Shown here: piece by piece, positions 32,835-43,553 of the stretch
How the letters are laid out: each line of letters starts with the position of its first letter
Position numbering within the stretch: position 1 is the stretch's first letter
Source of the DNA: Podospora bellae-mahoneyi
Taxonomy: Eukaryota > Ascomycota > Sordariomycetes > Sordariales > Podosporaceae
DNA: 64,000 nt
Direction: 5' to 3'
NCBI RefSeq assembly: GCF_035222275.1
Contig: NC_085886.1
Coordinates: forward strand, 3,596,001 to 3,660,000
Position numbers and translations under genes: made by a program
Notes under the pieces: generated by a model
The model's input: only the letters and a program-made list of their open reading frames with translations
The model's database searches: none
What the model was told of the DNA's origin: nothing

Positions 32835-34985
32835 TTTGAAGCCTAAGCGTACGTATCTGGGTGATGATGATGGCTGTGCAGCAAATAATATTTGGAAAGC
32901 TCGAAGCGCAGCCTTTGCAACGGGTGATGGGAAGCCAGTCCAGAGACTGGGGATTGGAGTGGCAGTCTCATGGTTAAATGGATCTGGTTGACAGCCTGTG
33001 TAGCAGGAATTCCCACTGATGATGTGATCAAAACTGCACTTAATCTACTGTATTTCCTAACACGTCAAATCAAATGGCGGATGTGTTGTGCATTGCATCC
33101 TCGCATTGCAGCAGTTCCACGAAGTCTTATAGGCTGAGGGTTGACTGATGCAGGCAGTTGACCTTCAAGCTTCCTATTTGCCGCCATATATCAGGTCGTG
33201 TTCAGCAGCTATAATCTGCCGCCATGAGTGATATGGCCCTGGCCGAGAAGATGATACGTCTCATGAGCACACTCTGGTTGAAACGACAGTCGCTATCTCC
33301 TGAGATTTGGAACCCTTTTGGTTCACATGAGGCGGAGTCTGACGTGTTGATTCTAAAGAGACTCACATATAATGACAAGCTGGTTGTCGTTGGTGATGTG
33401 GCGCAATGGTGGTTAGCCCTGGTAGGCAGGAGTGGTCGACAAAGTAATAGAGATTGCACAAAGAATTTAAGCGTTTCAAAGATAATCGATATGCCTTCGA
33501 CGATCTTTTTAGGGCCCTCTGACTATCTTGGGAGGCCTATTTCCTATCTTTTAGAGGTATATTGCGTATCTTGAGGGGCCTGTTGACTCTTTGGCAAGGC
33601 CTCATCTCTTTGTTTACAACGTGACGGAATACCCAGCGGACTCGTGTGAACATCATGTAACTAGCTAGGTACCTACGTTTCCTGCATGGTCTAATTAGCT
33701 ACTAGCCCTCACCAGGTCACGTAAACTGAGGAGAACCATAAATGTGGTGCCACCAGGATCCTCGAATGCTACTTGTCTGATTACGAAGTGTGAGAGCAGA
33801 ATCATGATCTGACTGAGGCACACGGCTCTCGGCAATGACTACCGGATAGTAATGGATGCCACACACCACAAGATAATTCCCGCAGCAAACTCTGCTAAGG
33901 GTGCGTGGCAGTGCACACACCTGTCAAATCAAGTTCCTGGTTGTGTGCGACACACCATGAGTAACATTGGAACCTAACATCTGAGCGCTGGTGTAGAACA
34001 GGCCCCAGATTGGAGAGTCCCAACAATCAGAAGACGTACCATGAGGCTCGGTAGTCACCTACCATGGGATTGAAGGCAGGCTCCATGCATTGTACAATCA
34101 CAACTCAGAATTGCTGTATGTTGTGCATGCATAACTCTATGCATCCATAGATTCAGGGGTATTGTTTACAATTTGTTTTGTGAACACACAGTTTACGAAA
34201 GAATACACAAAGATAACTTTTGTTGTTCTATCCGGTGTTGCGAAAGGTCAAGCAATGAAAAACAGAGCCTCACGGGTCGAAGCTGACAACTAACAGGTTG
34301 AGGCGTCACAGCTGATTGCCCCCCTCAAGTCCAGGTGTGCCTCATTTCGACCAGGGGGTTACCACCAAGGGCCAATCCCTTGGCAATAAAAGGGCAGGCA
34401 ATACTTTCTTGACGCAGTAGATGGCCGAAATTGGACAGTATTGTTTGGGAAGGCCTGACGCCTCACCAAAAATGAACAGGCCCTGAACACCATCTTCAGC
34501 TCTCCCGCGTCGGGGGCCATCCACAGACCACCATCCAACTCCAAACCGTGGAAGTACTTGATGAGGTGATGCGCACCGGTGAGGGCGAGCCCCTCTTCTC
34601 TTTACCTATTGTAACTGGCCTTCTCACGGTGAAGAGCCCCGAACAAGCCGGTGATGATCACGACACAGCAGACAACATCACCAGGCTCTGCGGCACAACA
34701 GCCTCTTTGACCTGAAAATTCTGGTTTCCGTCTGTACACCACGCTCGAAAGAGTACATGTGAAAGTACCCATTCTTATGGTCCGAGCCTTGTTGTGTGTC
34801 TATCTCAGCTCAAGGTAGGCAGATATAAGTTTCCACGCTGTTTGATCCCAGCTACACACAGGTCGACAGAAGCATTTGTCCATCTCAGCTTCAGAAAGAC
34901 AGAAGGGTTTGTCTATCTCAGGATTATATAGACGGACTACCTCCTTCTACCCACGCCAGTTACACGCATAACACCAAACGATAAG
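32835..34985. other. gene-poor interval
   Basis: About 2.1 kb. Apart from repeat site L4 (33474-33606) I see no supportable gene. A frame at 33224-33574 (MSDMALAEKMIRLMSTL) has no recognisable domain and runs into L4. AT-rich tracts lie near 34130-34210. Confidence 0.5.
33474..33606 (+). repeat. 21-bp repeat, site L4
   Basis: Five or six degenerate units in the L3 orientation, for example GGCCTATTTCCTATCTTTTA and GAGGTATATTGCGTATCTTG. Confidence 0.75.
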
Positions 34986-35408
34986 ATGTCCGGTACTGGA
35001 GGCGCTACTTTTGTCGATGGGCGCTGTAGGTTATTTTGTCTTTGAGTGAGTGTGACGGGGCACTTCAATAGACACTAACATTTCTATATAGCACCACAGG
35101 CCTGGAAGCTCGAAAAAGCCAGACTAGATAAAGCTCTCACCGATGCGCAACGAACGCTCGATGGTCGCAAGAGAAGCGACCCGGAAGGCAAAGATCCGAG
35201 AACTGCGAATGCCGTTGCTCTAGCGCAGTATGCCGTTGATGTGGCGAACATTCATGTGGCACAATACCACATACGTGTAGCGTTTGCCAGTGGAGATGTT
35301 GATGACAAGAAGAAGAAGTCTCTTCTGGAGCAGTTGGCTGAGTTGGAGACGGAACTTCAGGAGTTGGCCCAGGGAAAAGCGAAGAAGGCTGCAAATGGCC
35401 AGAACTGA
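34986..35408 (+). CDS. small coiled-coil protein, unknown function
   Basis: Exons 34986-35025 and 35092-35408 give 118 residues. The 66-nt intron has a GTAGGT donor and TATATAG acceptor and restores the frame SPQAWKLEKARLDKALTDAQ. The rest is strongly helical and charged: LDGRKRSDPEGKDPRTANAV, DVANIHVAQYHIRVAF, then DDKKKKSLLEQLAELETELQ, a likely coiled coil. No signal peptide, cysteines or known domain are present. I do not recognise the family. It is supported by intron structure, a uniform open frame, and a TATA-like TATATA at 34925 about 60 bases before the ATG. Confidence 0.55.
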
Positions 35409-35454
35409 TGGTTTTCATACCTAAGTAAGGGACAGCTATGTGCAAGGACAAGGA

Positions 35455-35690
35455 CAAGGACCTACACTCGTTTACAAGATCAGGATGTCCTTTGACGCAG
35501 GGTTTGTCGCAAGTGGAGGACAGATCTTTCTTTGAACCAACCCTCTTTGTATGTCGATTTCAGATATTTCTTCTGTGCATCAAAGTCAGTCTTTTCCGAG
35601 TATAATCCTTTCCCACTCGCACCCACATTCAGGTGGCTTGAGATACTTTCCAACGAGTAGGTAGGCAGTTCGGAAGGCAGGTTCCGTCAG
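35455..35690. repeat. dispersed repeat R2, copy 2
   Basis: Partner of 24918-25130 in the same orientation. It starts within the 3' flank of the coiled-coil gene. CAGATATTTCTTC is shared exactly with copy 1. No coding capacity is seen. Confidence 0.5.
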
Positions 35691-36011
35691 CTAGTGATTG
35701 AAAGCATGAGGGAAGCGGGTTATCCCGCTGTTTACATCTCCATCGCAATTTATCCGATCATTTCGATGCAACACTTCCTCCCAAACCGGGTCTTCGTTCC
35801 CAAATTCCCGGGAATACCTGCCCCAGCTCCATTCCGTCCATTCTGAAAAGGCAAGTCGGACGACTGAACCGGGCCGGCTACGCCAAGGTCCCTGTGCGGG
35901 TGGGTATCATGAAAATGTCATAAAGTCTCACTTTTCCACCGTTGAAGCTTGGTGGAAAGCTTGACTCTTCTTGTCACCTTGGCATTGTTCAATCTCAACT
36001 TGGCTCTCAAG

Positions 36012-36931
36012 ATGCGTGTTTTCTCTGCTGTTCTCCTACTGACGGCCGGTGCGGCGGCCCAACGCGGGCCATATGAGCAGTGTGGTGGTACCGGGCGACC
36101 AGACGAGAGCTGCAGTGCTGGCTGGCAGTGCACCACATACAAGTAAAGCCTCCTCAAGACTCCTATTCCCACATTGCGGTCGATGATTACTGACGCTTCC
36201 CAGCCCATATTATGCCCAGTGCGTTCCAGCAGCCACCTCCGCCCCGGCACCAACCTCGACACCGGCACCGTCTCCCACACCTGTCCCATCATCTTCCCAG
36301 CTTATTACCTCCTCTCGTGTAATCACCACTCTCACCACTGTCACTACACCCCCATCCATCACCACCTCTACCCAAGCCGGCTCAGGCTCCGGCCCGGTTG
36401 TCCCCACTCCAACTACGCTGCAATCAGGGTGGTACTGGATCCGCGCGGTCGCCACGCCCAACTACCGCTCTTATCTCCAGCCCCAGCCGACATCCACCCC
36501 CGTCCCCAGAGCAGCGGTCCTCGCCAACTCCAAGACGGCCGCCCAGTTCCAGCTCACCTCCGGCCAGCTAATCCAGAATAACTTTGGAAACTCCCCCAAC
36601 CTCTACCTCAACGTCGAGAACCCCACCGACAAAACCCAAAGAAGACTCAGGACATGGTTTGACACCACACCAAACACCTATGGTACCTTTGGCTGGCAGG
36701 GCGACACCCTCACCTGGACCGTCAGTGACATCAACAGGCCCAACAGTGCTGCTTGGTTGGTCTGTGGTGATAGCAAGGAGGTCTTCATCAACACTGGGGC
36801 GTTCCTGTGGGATACACCTGCGGGATGTTTCGATCATACTGTAAGTTTGGCTTTTCCCTTCATATGACAAGTGAGCTAACAGCTGGGGGTGATAGATCCA
36901 CTCGTACAATGGCGCCCAGGCCGATGTTTGA
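36012..36931 (+). CDS. secreted CBM1 protein with uncharacterised C-terminal domain
   Basis: Three exons (36012-36142, 36204-36840, 36896-36931) give 267 residues. Residues 1-17 (RVFSAVLLLTAGAAAQ) are a signal peptide. A family-1 cellulose-binding module follows at ~18-52, with YEQCGGTGRPDESCSAGWQC and, after intron 1, NPYYAQC. A Ser/Thr/Pro linker (~53-115) leads to a domain of ~150 residues that starts GWYWIRAVATPNYRSYLQ and includes LYLNVENPTD, TFGWQGDTLTWTVSDI and VFINTGAFLWDTPAGCFDH. I recognise no glycoside hydrolase or lytic monooxygenase signature there, and no N-terminal catalytic His exists. It probably acts outside the cell on plant cell wall material. Confidence 0.85.
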
Positions 36932-37018
36932 CATGGAGAAGAGTTCGAAAAGTGATGTTTCAATGGGTTGATGGTTGCATAGTGATAGAGGAATCGAGAT
37001 TAGAAAACAATCGAGACG

Positions 37019-38401
37019 TTATGGCCACATGGACTCATACATGTACAACCAATCATCCCAATACTGTTCAAACCGCCCAGTCAGCCAGCTTCTTCCGTCT
37101 CCATCTCCACCAATCTTCCACGGTCTTGTGTGTAGGCCCTCAGTCTTGAGGTGACGCTTCAGAGCCACGTTCATGCTGAACGAACTTGGGCTGATGCCAA
37201 AGAAATAGTCACTCTCGACCAACACAACAAAGTCGATCAGGGCTTGTTGGTCCCAGGTCAGAGCCTCCAACATCAGCAGGTCCTCCCTCGAGTACTTGGC
37301 AAGCAGGTCATGTTTGGTGATGACACCCATGCCCAACCTCCTTTCAGCCTCTTCAACCAGCCTCGCTGCATCTGTCTTATTTCCTGTCGCCAAATAAGCA
37401 GCTTTGATCCCCGTTGCCTCAGATGCCGTCAGATACGCCCTTGTCTGGTTCCCAAAATCCGGCCACCGACTCAGCGCATCGCTCTCAGTTCTCAAATGTA
37501 ACCCCACATACCGTCCGCTTCCCCCATATCTCTTTGCGAACTCTCCCATGTACCCCTTTGCTCTGAACCCCAAAGCCAGAATATCCTCCCTGAACCTCAA
37601 CAGCCCTCCAAAACTGGCAGTGAATTCTGGCCCATCCTTCCAAGTAGGCCACTCAAACTGCACTCCCCAAGGGAACCTAACCGGCCGGGGGTTCATCTCG
37701 TTCAACTCAGGCCATCCAAACTCTTTCTCCGTCCTGTCCAGGTAACCGGCAAATGCCTTGTTGAATACCCCGACGTGCTTGTTGAGGTCCCGCTTATCAC
37801 AGCCTCCCCTCTTCCCCAGATCATGTGGCCTGACCTTTTCGGCTTTCACGGGGAGTTGTACGTTGGGAATGCTCTCATAATTATCGTAGACCGTGATCCG
37901 AGGGCAAGCCCTTTCCAGATTGGTTCGGAAGTGGTCCTCGTCAAAGAAGTAGGTGAACGGCTGGTAGTCCAGCATCAATTCTGCTAGATTCTTCTCGCTG
38001 CGAGTGCGGATGCGGGGCAGGACGATGCCGGTGGCGCCGGCTTCGATACCATAGCGGATGCAGGTGAGGATGTAATTCCGGATGTTACCAATTCCTCCCG
38101 AATTGTTGTCGCATATAAACACCAGGCCGGGCCTCCAGATGGTCTGCTCCCGGCAGACACGCTCGAGAGGCCAGCGAACGAAGGGTGAGTCGGGGAGAGA
38201 CAGGTCGACCGCGTTTGGTTGGGGCTGCTGGTAAGGTGAGAGTGAGAGCCTGTAAGTGCTTTCGTACAAGCATATTTTGGGGAGGCGGCAAGACCAGATG
38301 GTGACCAAGGATATGAGGCAGACAAGAAACAGAACGCCCCGAGGCCGGGAGACCAGAGAGGGAGACATGGCTGGGCTGATGAAGCCCATTTTTTTCTTCA
38401 T
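37019..38401 (-). CDS. GDP-fucose protein O-fucosyltransferase-like type II membrane protein
   Basis: A single exon of 460 residues. A short cytosolic N-terminus is followed by a membrane anchor at ~22-38 (GVLFLVCLISLVTIWS), giving Golgi type II topology. The luminal part contains GGIGNIRNYILTCIRYGIEA, matching the GGxxNQR-like first motif of the O-FucT/GT65-68 superfamily with N replacing Q, then YVGLHLRTESDAL, the H-x-R nucleotide-sugar motif, and FFGISPSSFSMNVALKRHL near the C-terminus, the conserved S/T-x-FS motif. The donor sugar is inferred from the fold. Fungal members are common and mostly uncharacterised. Confidence 0.75.
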   Translation of the reverse strand: MKKKMGFISPAMSPSLVSRPRGVLFLVCLISLVTIWSCRLPKICLYESTYRLSLSPYQQPQPNAVDLSLPDSPFVRWPLERVCREQTIWRPGLVFICDNNSGGIGNIRNYILTCIRYGIEAGATGIVLPRIRTRSEKNLAELMLDYQPFTYFFDEDHFRTNLERACPRITVYDNYESIPNVQLPVKAEKVRPHDLGKRGGCDKRDLNKHVGVFNKAFAGYLDRTEKEFGWPELNEMNPRPVRFPWGVQFEWPTWKDGPEFTASFGGLLRFREDILALGFRAKGYMGEFAKRYGGSGRYVGLHLRTESDALSRWPDFGNQTRAYLTASEATGIKAAYLATGNKTDAARLVEEAERRLGMGVITKHDLLAKYSREDLLMLEALTWDQQALIDFVVLVESDYFFGISPSSFSMNVALKRHLKTEGLHTRPWKIGGDGDGRSWLTGRFEQYWDDWLYMYESMWP

Positions 38402-39125
38402 CTCATGAACAAAACATCCTGAGGCTCAGAGAATGGAGAAATGGAGACGTGTTGATGTGCGGATAAATGGGCTTGGGGTCGAATGCCATGGCGGACAGTG
38501 ACCCGCTTTTGCCCACGGAGGCACAACTCCGAGCCCATCACCCGGCATCGAAGAGAGGGATGCTTCGATCGTAAAGCTTGTGGAGCTTGTGAAAGTGAAG
38601 AAGACAGTTACGAGCCTGTGTCTTGTATTGATTTACAAAACATGACTTCATGTGAGCAGAACATTTGAGGCAGAGGTCATGAGAGTGAATGTGGGTGGCC
38701 GATAAGACTTGTTCCAGCCTGAGAATGAGACAGCGCTGAATATCGAGATTCTGTGAATAGTCAGCATTATAACTACAAATCGCTGCGATTTACAGCCCAC
38801 AGGGAAAAGAAAGAGTAATAGACAATGTCCGCCAGACAGGAAATCGAGAGAGTTGACATCGTCGAGCTTCGCTACTTCGGTGTCCCTGAGTTGGGTCTTG
38901 GCATCAATCCCTGCTAGCGGGACTCAGGTGGGGTTGATGCGGGGTGATAAGATGCCCCACTAAAAAGTTGAAAATCCACAAATTTTTGGTGGGCGGCCTT
39001 CGATATTTTTGCGACCACGACGAACCCCGCCAGCCAGTCCCTCTCTCTAATTGTCGCATTGCCGCAAAGTAATTGAACACCCTGCTCGACTGAATATCGC
39101 TACCTAGTCAAGAAAAACCTTCGAA
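38402..39125. other. divergent promoter region
   Basis: It lies between the O-FucT-like gene (minus) and Rrb1 (plus). No gene is seen. GATGCGGGGTGATAAGATGC and its surroundings near 38935-38955 are G-rich. Confidence 0.5.
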
Positions 39126-40595
39126 ATGTCCAAGCGCACTGCCGACGAAGATAGCGCCGGCCCCCTCAAGGGCCGCAGCCGCCCCGATGCTATGGACATC
39201 GACGATGACAAGACCAACGAGATGGGCGAGTTCGAGGACGAGTTCGAGGATGAGTTTGAGAGCGAGGACGAGATCATCGAGGCTGGTGTCGACGGCAGAC
39301 CAGATGCCGAACGAGAGGCTGAGGAGGGCGCTATGGAGCTCGACAACCCCCAGGGCACATTCATCGTCGGCAGAACAAAACTCGAGCCTGGCCAGACCCT
39401 CTCTCCCGATCCCACCACATACCGCATGCTTCACAACCTGAGCACACCATGGCCATGCCTCTCCTTCGACATTATCCGCGACGGGCTCGGCGATAACCGC
39501 AGCGTCTACCCCATGACCATGTACACAGTAGCAGGCACCCAAGCCGAGAACACAAAGGCCTCGGACAACTCTCTCATGGTGATGAAGCTGAGCGCCCTGA
39601 GCAAGATGCAAGGCGGTGACGACGAGGATTCCAGCGACGACGAGGACGACGATGAGGATTCCGACCCTCTCCTCGAGCACAAGAGTATCCCTCTCAACAG
39701 CACCACCAACAGGATACGAGCTCACCAGACCCCTGCCACTGGTGCCTCGCAGACCCCGACCACCCTCACCGCGACCATGACAGAGTCCACCAATGTTTAC
39801 ATTCACGACATTACCCCCCACCTCGCCTCTTTTGATACCCCGGGTACCATTATCACCCCCCAACAAAACAAGCCCGTCTGCACCATCCGCGCCCACAAGT
39901 CCGAGGGTTATGCTGTCGACTGGTCGACCCTTCACCCACAGGGAAAGCTCCTGACTGGTGACAACGACGGTCTCATCTATGTCACCACCCGCACCGACGG
40001 CGGCGGCTTTGTGACCGACAACCGCCCCTTCACCGGCCACACCTCCTCGGTAGAAGAGCTCCAATGGTCGCCCTCGGAAGCCTCCGTTTTCGCTTCTGCC
40101 TCGTCTGATGGCACCATTCGCGTCTGGGATGTCCGCAGCAAGGCCCGCAAGCCAGCGCTCAGCATGCAAGTCAGCAATGTCGACGTAAACGTCATGTCCT
40201 GGTCGAGACAAACCACCCATCTCTTGGCTTCCGGTGACGATGCCGGTGTGTGGGGTGTCTGGGATCTCAGACAATGGAAGTCGGATGGAAAGCCCACACC
40301 CATCGCCAGCTTCGACTACCACAAGGAGCAGATTACCAGTGTCGAATGGCATCCCACTGATGACAGTATCGTTGCCGTCTCTGCTGGTGATAACACCGTC
40401 ACCATTTGGGACTTGGCCGTCGAGCTGGACGACGAGGAGAGCAAGGACACGGGTGGTGTTGCGGACGTGCCTCCCCAGCTTCTGTTTGTGCACTACCAGA
40501 ACCTGGCCAAGGAGGTCCACTGGCACCCACAGATTCCCGGCGTGCTGGCTGCCACAGGCGAGGAGTTTAGCGTTTTCAGGACTATTAGCGTATAG
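39126..40595 (+). CDS. rrb1: ribosome assembly protein Rrb1 (GRWD1)
   Basis: A single exon of 489 residues. Rrb1 is the dedicated chaperone of ribosomal protein L3 (uL3) and brings it to the pre-60S particle in the nucleolus. The acidic N-terminus (EFEDEFEDEFESEDEI, ~36-51) and the family's conserved YRMLHNLSTPWPCLSFDII near residue 100 are present, as is the second acidic block DDEDSSDDEDDDEDSD at ~165-180. WD repeats follow: SEGYAVDWSTLHPQGKLLTG, TSSVEELQWSPSEASVFASA, DGTIRVWDVRSKARKP, THLLASGDDAGVWGVWDLRQ and HKEQITSVEWHPTDDSIVAV. The ending, VHWHPQIPGVLAATGEEFSV, is typical. The length fits the yeast and human proteins. Confidence 0.95.
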   Translation: MSKRTADEDSAGPLKGRSRPDAMDIDDDKTNEMGEFEDEFEDEFESEDEIIEAGVDGRPDAEREAEEGAMELDNPQGTFIVGRTKLEPGQTLSPDPTTYRMLHNLSTPWPCLSFDIIRDGLGDNRSVYPMTMYTVAGTQAENTKASDNSLMVMKLSALSKMQGGDDEDSSDDEDDDEDSDPLLEHKSIPLNSTTNRIRAHQTPATGASQTPTTLTATMTESTNVYIHDITPHLASFDTPGTIITPQQNKPVCTIRAHKSEGYAVDWSTLHPQGKLLTGDNDGLIYVTTRTDGGGFVTDNRPFTGHTSSVEELQWSPSEASVFASASSDGTIRVWDVRSKARKPALSMQVSNVDVNVMSWSRQTTHLLASGDDAGVWGVWDLRQWKSDGKPTPIASFDYHKEQITSVEWHPTDDSIVAVSAGDNTVTIWDLAVELDDEESKDTGGVADVPPQLLFVHYQNLAKEVHWHPQIPGVLAATGEEFSVFRTISV

Positions 40596-40751
40596 AGGAT
40601 CTGCTTGGGAAATAAAAGGCAACAAAGTTACCGCGCCACACACAGCAGACACCTGGACACACGACAGGAATGATTATTCAATGTGATGAAGAGCCCCATT
40701 TGGCCCCAGCTCCTTACAATACTCACAGACAGACACACCAAACAAATTAAG

Positions 40752-42637
40752 CTAGTAGTTGTACACTGGTCCCGGCGGAGCGAAACCGGTCAGCTTTTCC
40801 CCGTTCAAAGGCTGGAACTTCTTCTCCTTGTACCACGTGTGCGCATTCTCAGCCAGACTCTTGACCTCGTTCATGTCAAACTGCGGCGCCGGCAGGAGCT
40901 GGAACACACCCTCCGAATAATCGGGCGAGATGTTGTACAGCTGGGCGAGATATTTTTTCTGTTCCAGGTGTCAGCTACAAACTATTTCGCCCTCACTGAT
41001 TCGAAGCATACCTGAATCTCTGGGTACTTGACAAGGCCCAAGTACTTGGCCGTATTCTGAATCGTGTTCTCCCGCTGCTGGGGCGTCATTACCCTCGCCC
41101 AAAGTTGTGTCGCCTGCGCATAGTCATTCTTCTTTCCCTCATGCCAGTAATGGCTCTTCCGGCTCATGATGTTGTCGCTGACAGCATACGGCGCCTCGGC
41201 CGCGTCGGGCCTGAACTTGTGAGCAAAGCTGTTGGGCGCATACTGCTTGTTACCGGCATGGTTGGCATCCGACCTCATGGGGCCGTCAAAGTTAAGCGAA
41301 GCGTAGCTCTTGGCCATGAAGGGGCAATTGACGGGGATCTGGTGGAGGTTGACACCGATGCGGTGATATTGGGCGTCTCTGTAGAAGAACATGCGGAACT
41401 GGAGAAGCGGGTCGGGCGAATCCTCAATGCCGGGAACCATGCTGCCGGGGGAGAAGGCGGCCTGCTCGACGTCGCGGGTGAAGTTCTCGGGATTCTTGTT
41501 GAGGACGAGGCGGCCAAACTCCTTGAGCGGGAACTGGTCTCTGGGCCAGACCTTGGTCACGTCAAAGGGGTCAAAGCCGAGAAGGTCGGGGTCGGCCTGC
41601 TCGGGCTGCATCACCTGGACGTAGGCAGTCCACTCAATCTCCTCGCCGGCCTCAATGGTGTCCCAGAGGTCACGCTTGGAATAATCTGGATCACGGCCGC
41701 ACATAGCCACAGCCTCGGAATCGGTAAACTGCTTCTGGCCGTGCTTGGCGAGGAAGGTGTACTTGATGTACACAAAATTACCCTCCTTGTTGACCCACTT
41801 GAACGTGTGGCAGCCGTAGCCATGGTTGTATCGCCAGCCAACAGGAGTGCCGTGGTCTGAGAAGAACATGAGGCCGGCATGATTGGCCTCGGGTGTGTTG
41901 GCCAACAGATCAAAGAGAGCATCATAGTCGAGGAGGAAGTTGCGGGGGTTGCGGGACTGAGAGCGGATGACATCGGGGCCTTGAATGGGATCGCGGCAGA
42001 AGAAAACGGGGAAATTGAGGCCCACGATGTCGTAGTTGCCTTCGGTGGTGTAGAACTTGATGGCAAAGCCACGGGGGTTGCGGCCTTCGTCGGGAAACTC
42101 ACGGCCAAAGGTGACGGTCGAGAAACGGGTGAAGACGGGGGTCTTTTCACCCACGCTGGAGAGGAAGTCGGCTTTCTGGGGTAAGGTCAGCACCTCTTCT
42201 GCTCGCAAAGCTTCAACCTGAGAGATACTTACGGTGAGGTCAGTCACATCCTTGGTACACTCAAAGTAGCCAAAGGCACCAGAGCCGCATGGGTGAACCA
42301 TACGCTCGAGGGGCTTGGACCGGTTAAAGTGCTGCTGCTTCTGGAAGAGAAACACATCGCTGGCTACGGGAATACCACCGATGGTCTTGCTGTGGGCGGG
42401 GTCCGGGAATGGGATGGCTTCATTGTTGGTGAAGTAAAGGGCATCGTCTTCTCTCTTTCCGCCAGCTGAGGCACCGGACACCTTTGCGATGATGTCGGCG
42501 GGGCCCTCGTTGGCGCTCTGCATATGGGTCATGCGAGGATTGCGGCGCTCACCCACCAACTCGGCGGCAATGCCAGCAGCAGTCGCCTTGAGAGGGTGCT
42601 GGCGCGGGTCCATCTGGTTGGAGTTGAGGCCCGACAT
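40752..42637 (-). CDS. haem catalase, small-subunit type
   Basis: Three exons (42637-42233, 42175-41012, 40958-40752) give 591 residues. It breaks down hydrogen peroxide. The catalytic His115 lies in ERMVHPCGSGAFGYFE, the Asn in NYDIVGLNFPVFFCRDP, and the proximal haem Tyr region in RMFFYRDAQYHRIG. GREFPDEGRNPRGFAIKFYT and SDHGTPVGWRYNHGYGCHTF are standard catalase sequence. The first intron (42232-42176, 57 nt) has no stop and keeps frame, so the frame looks continuous, but its 19 residues break the conserved DLTKADFLSS, and GTAAGT/CCCCAG borders confirm an intron. The C-terminus ends VYNY without an obvious peroxisomal SKL. A start eight residues later (MDPRQHP) is possible. Confidence 0.95.
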
Positions 42638-43553
42638 GGCGATTCTTGGCTGTGATGGTCTTCAGATTCGAAACAATCCGTAGAGGTTCTCGGGATGAAG
42701 TAACAGGAGAGCTGGGATAGGCAGCGGTCCTCGACCCAGATGCCCCTTCACCCCTTTATATCACGGGCACCACCATCTTGGCATCTTCATCACGACCATA
42801 AACCCCACATGTCGATCAAAGACAATGATGCCTGTACAACAGACACTTCCCCGCATGACGAAGTCGAGTCAATGAATCATCATATTAGAGAAGGGTAGGA
42901 GGAAGCTTGCGCACAGGCTTGGCAAGCCAAAGCTCTCCAGGAACAAAGGCTCCGGCTTGACACAGGTGGTTGAATGAGGCCAGGAGCTATTGATGTTTGC
43001 GAATCTCGATGCCATTGTCCAATAGGCAAGGGGCTGTTTTGTTGCTTCGGGAGGCTGTCTGTAATGATGACATCATCGATTGAACCTGTCGTTTTTTGAC
43101 TGAAATAACCAACCAACCACAGTCCTCGGCGGTCAATGCGAGGTGATTTGTGCTTCAGATTCTTAGCACGGTCGCAAAGGGTTCATTGTCTAACAGGTTG
43201 ATTTTGTGATGTTGAAGCTCGGTCTGAATGGCGCTGCTTTGCGGGGACATGAGTTGAATCGAGTGGAGGATCAGCTGACTTATCGGTTGTGCTTATCAAC
43301 CCAAGTCCGGTAGAAGTGTCTGGTATCTCAACTTGGGGAATCTTGGGACGATGGAAAAGTTGAGATGGCTATGTGTGAAGGTCCCAGCTCCTGGGATGGC
43401 TCTGTTCACTCTCACGTCTTCCTGACGTGAGTTCCTGTCCCACCTGGCACTACCAAATCTCTACAAATATTGACCTACGATCCTTGGCGCAAAAGTTGTT
43501 TTTCCCCTTTTTGATATTCTTAAGCCGATTGAACCCTTGCCCATTCCTCCACA
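42638..43553. other. divergent promoter region of catalase and hemerythrin genes
   Basis: About 0.9 kb without a supportable gene. Both flanking genes start away from it, and both products relate to oxygen or peroxide chemistry, so shared regulation is possible but not shown. Confidence 0.5.

Noticed and set aside
39108-40652. Open frame of 514 codons on the minus strand
   Set aside because: It is antisense to Rrb1 and exists because codon bias in the real gene leaves the opposite frame free of stops. Its translation has no domain.
41105-41860. Open frame of 251 codons on the plus strand
   Set aside because: It is a shadow of the catalase gene on the other strand.
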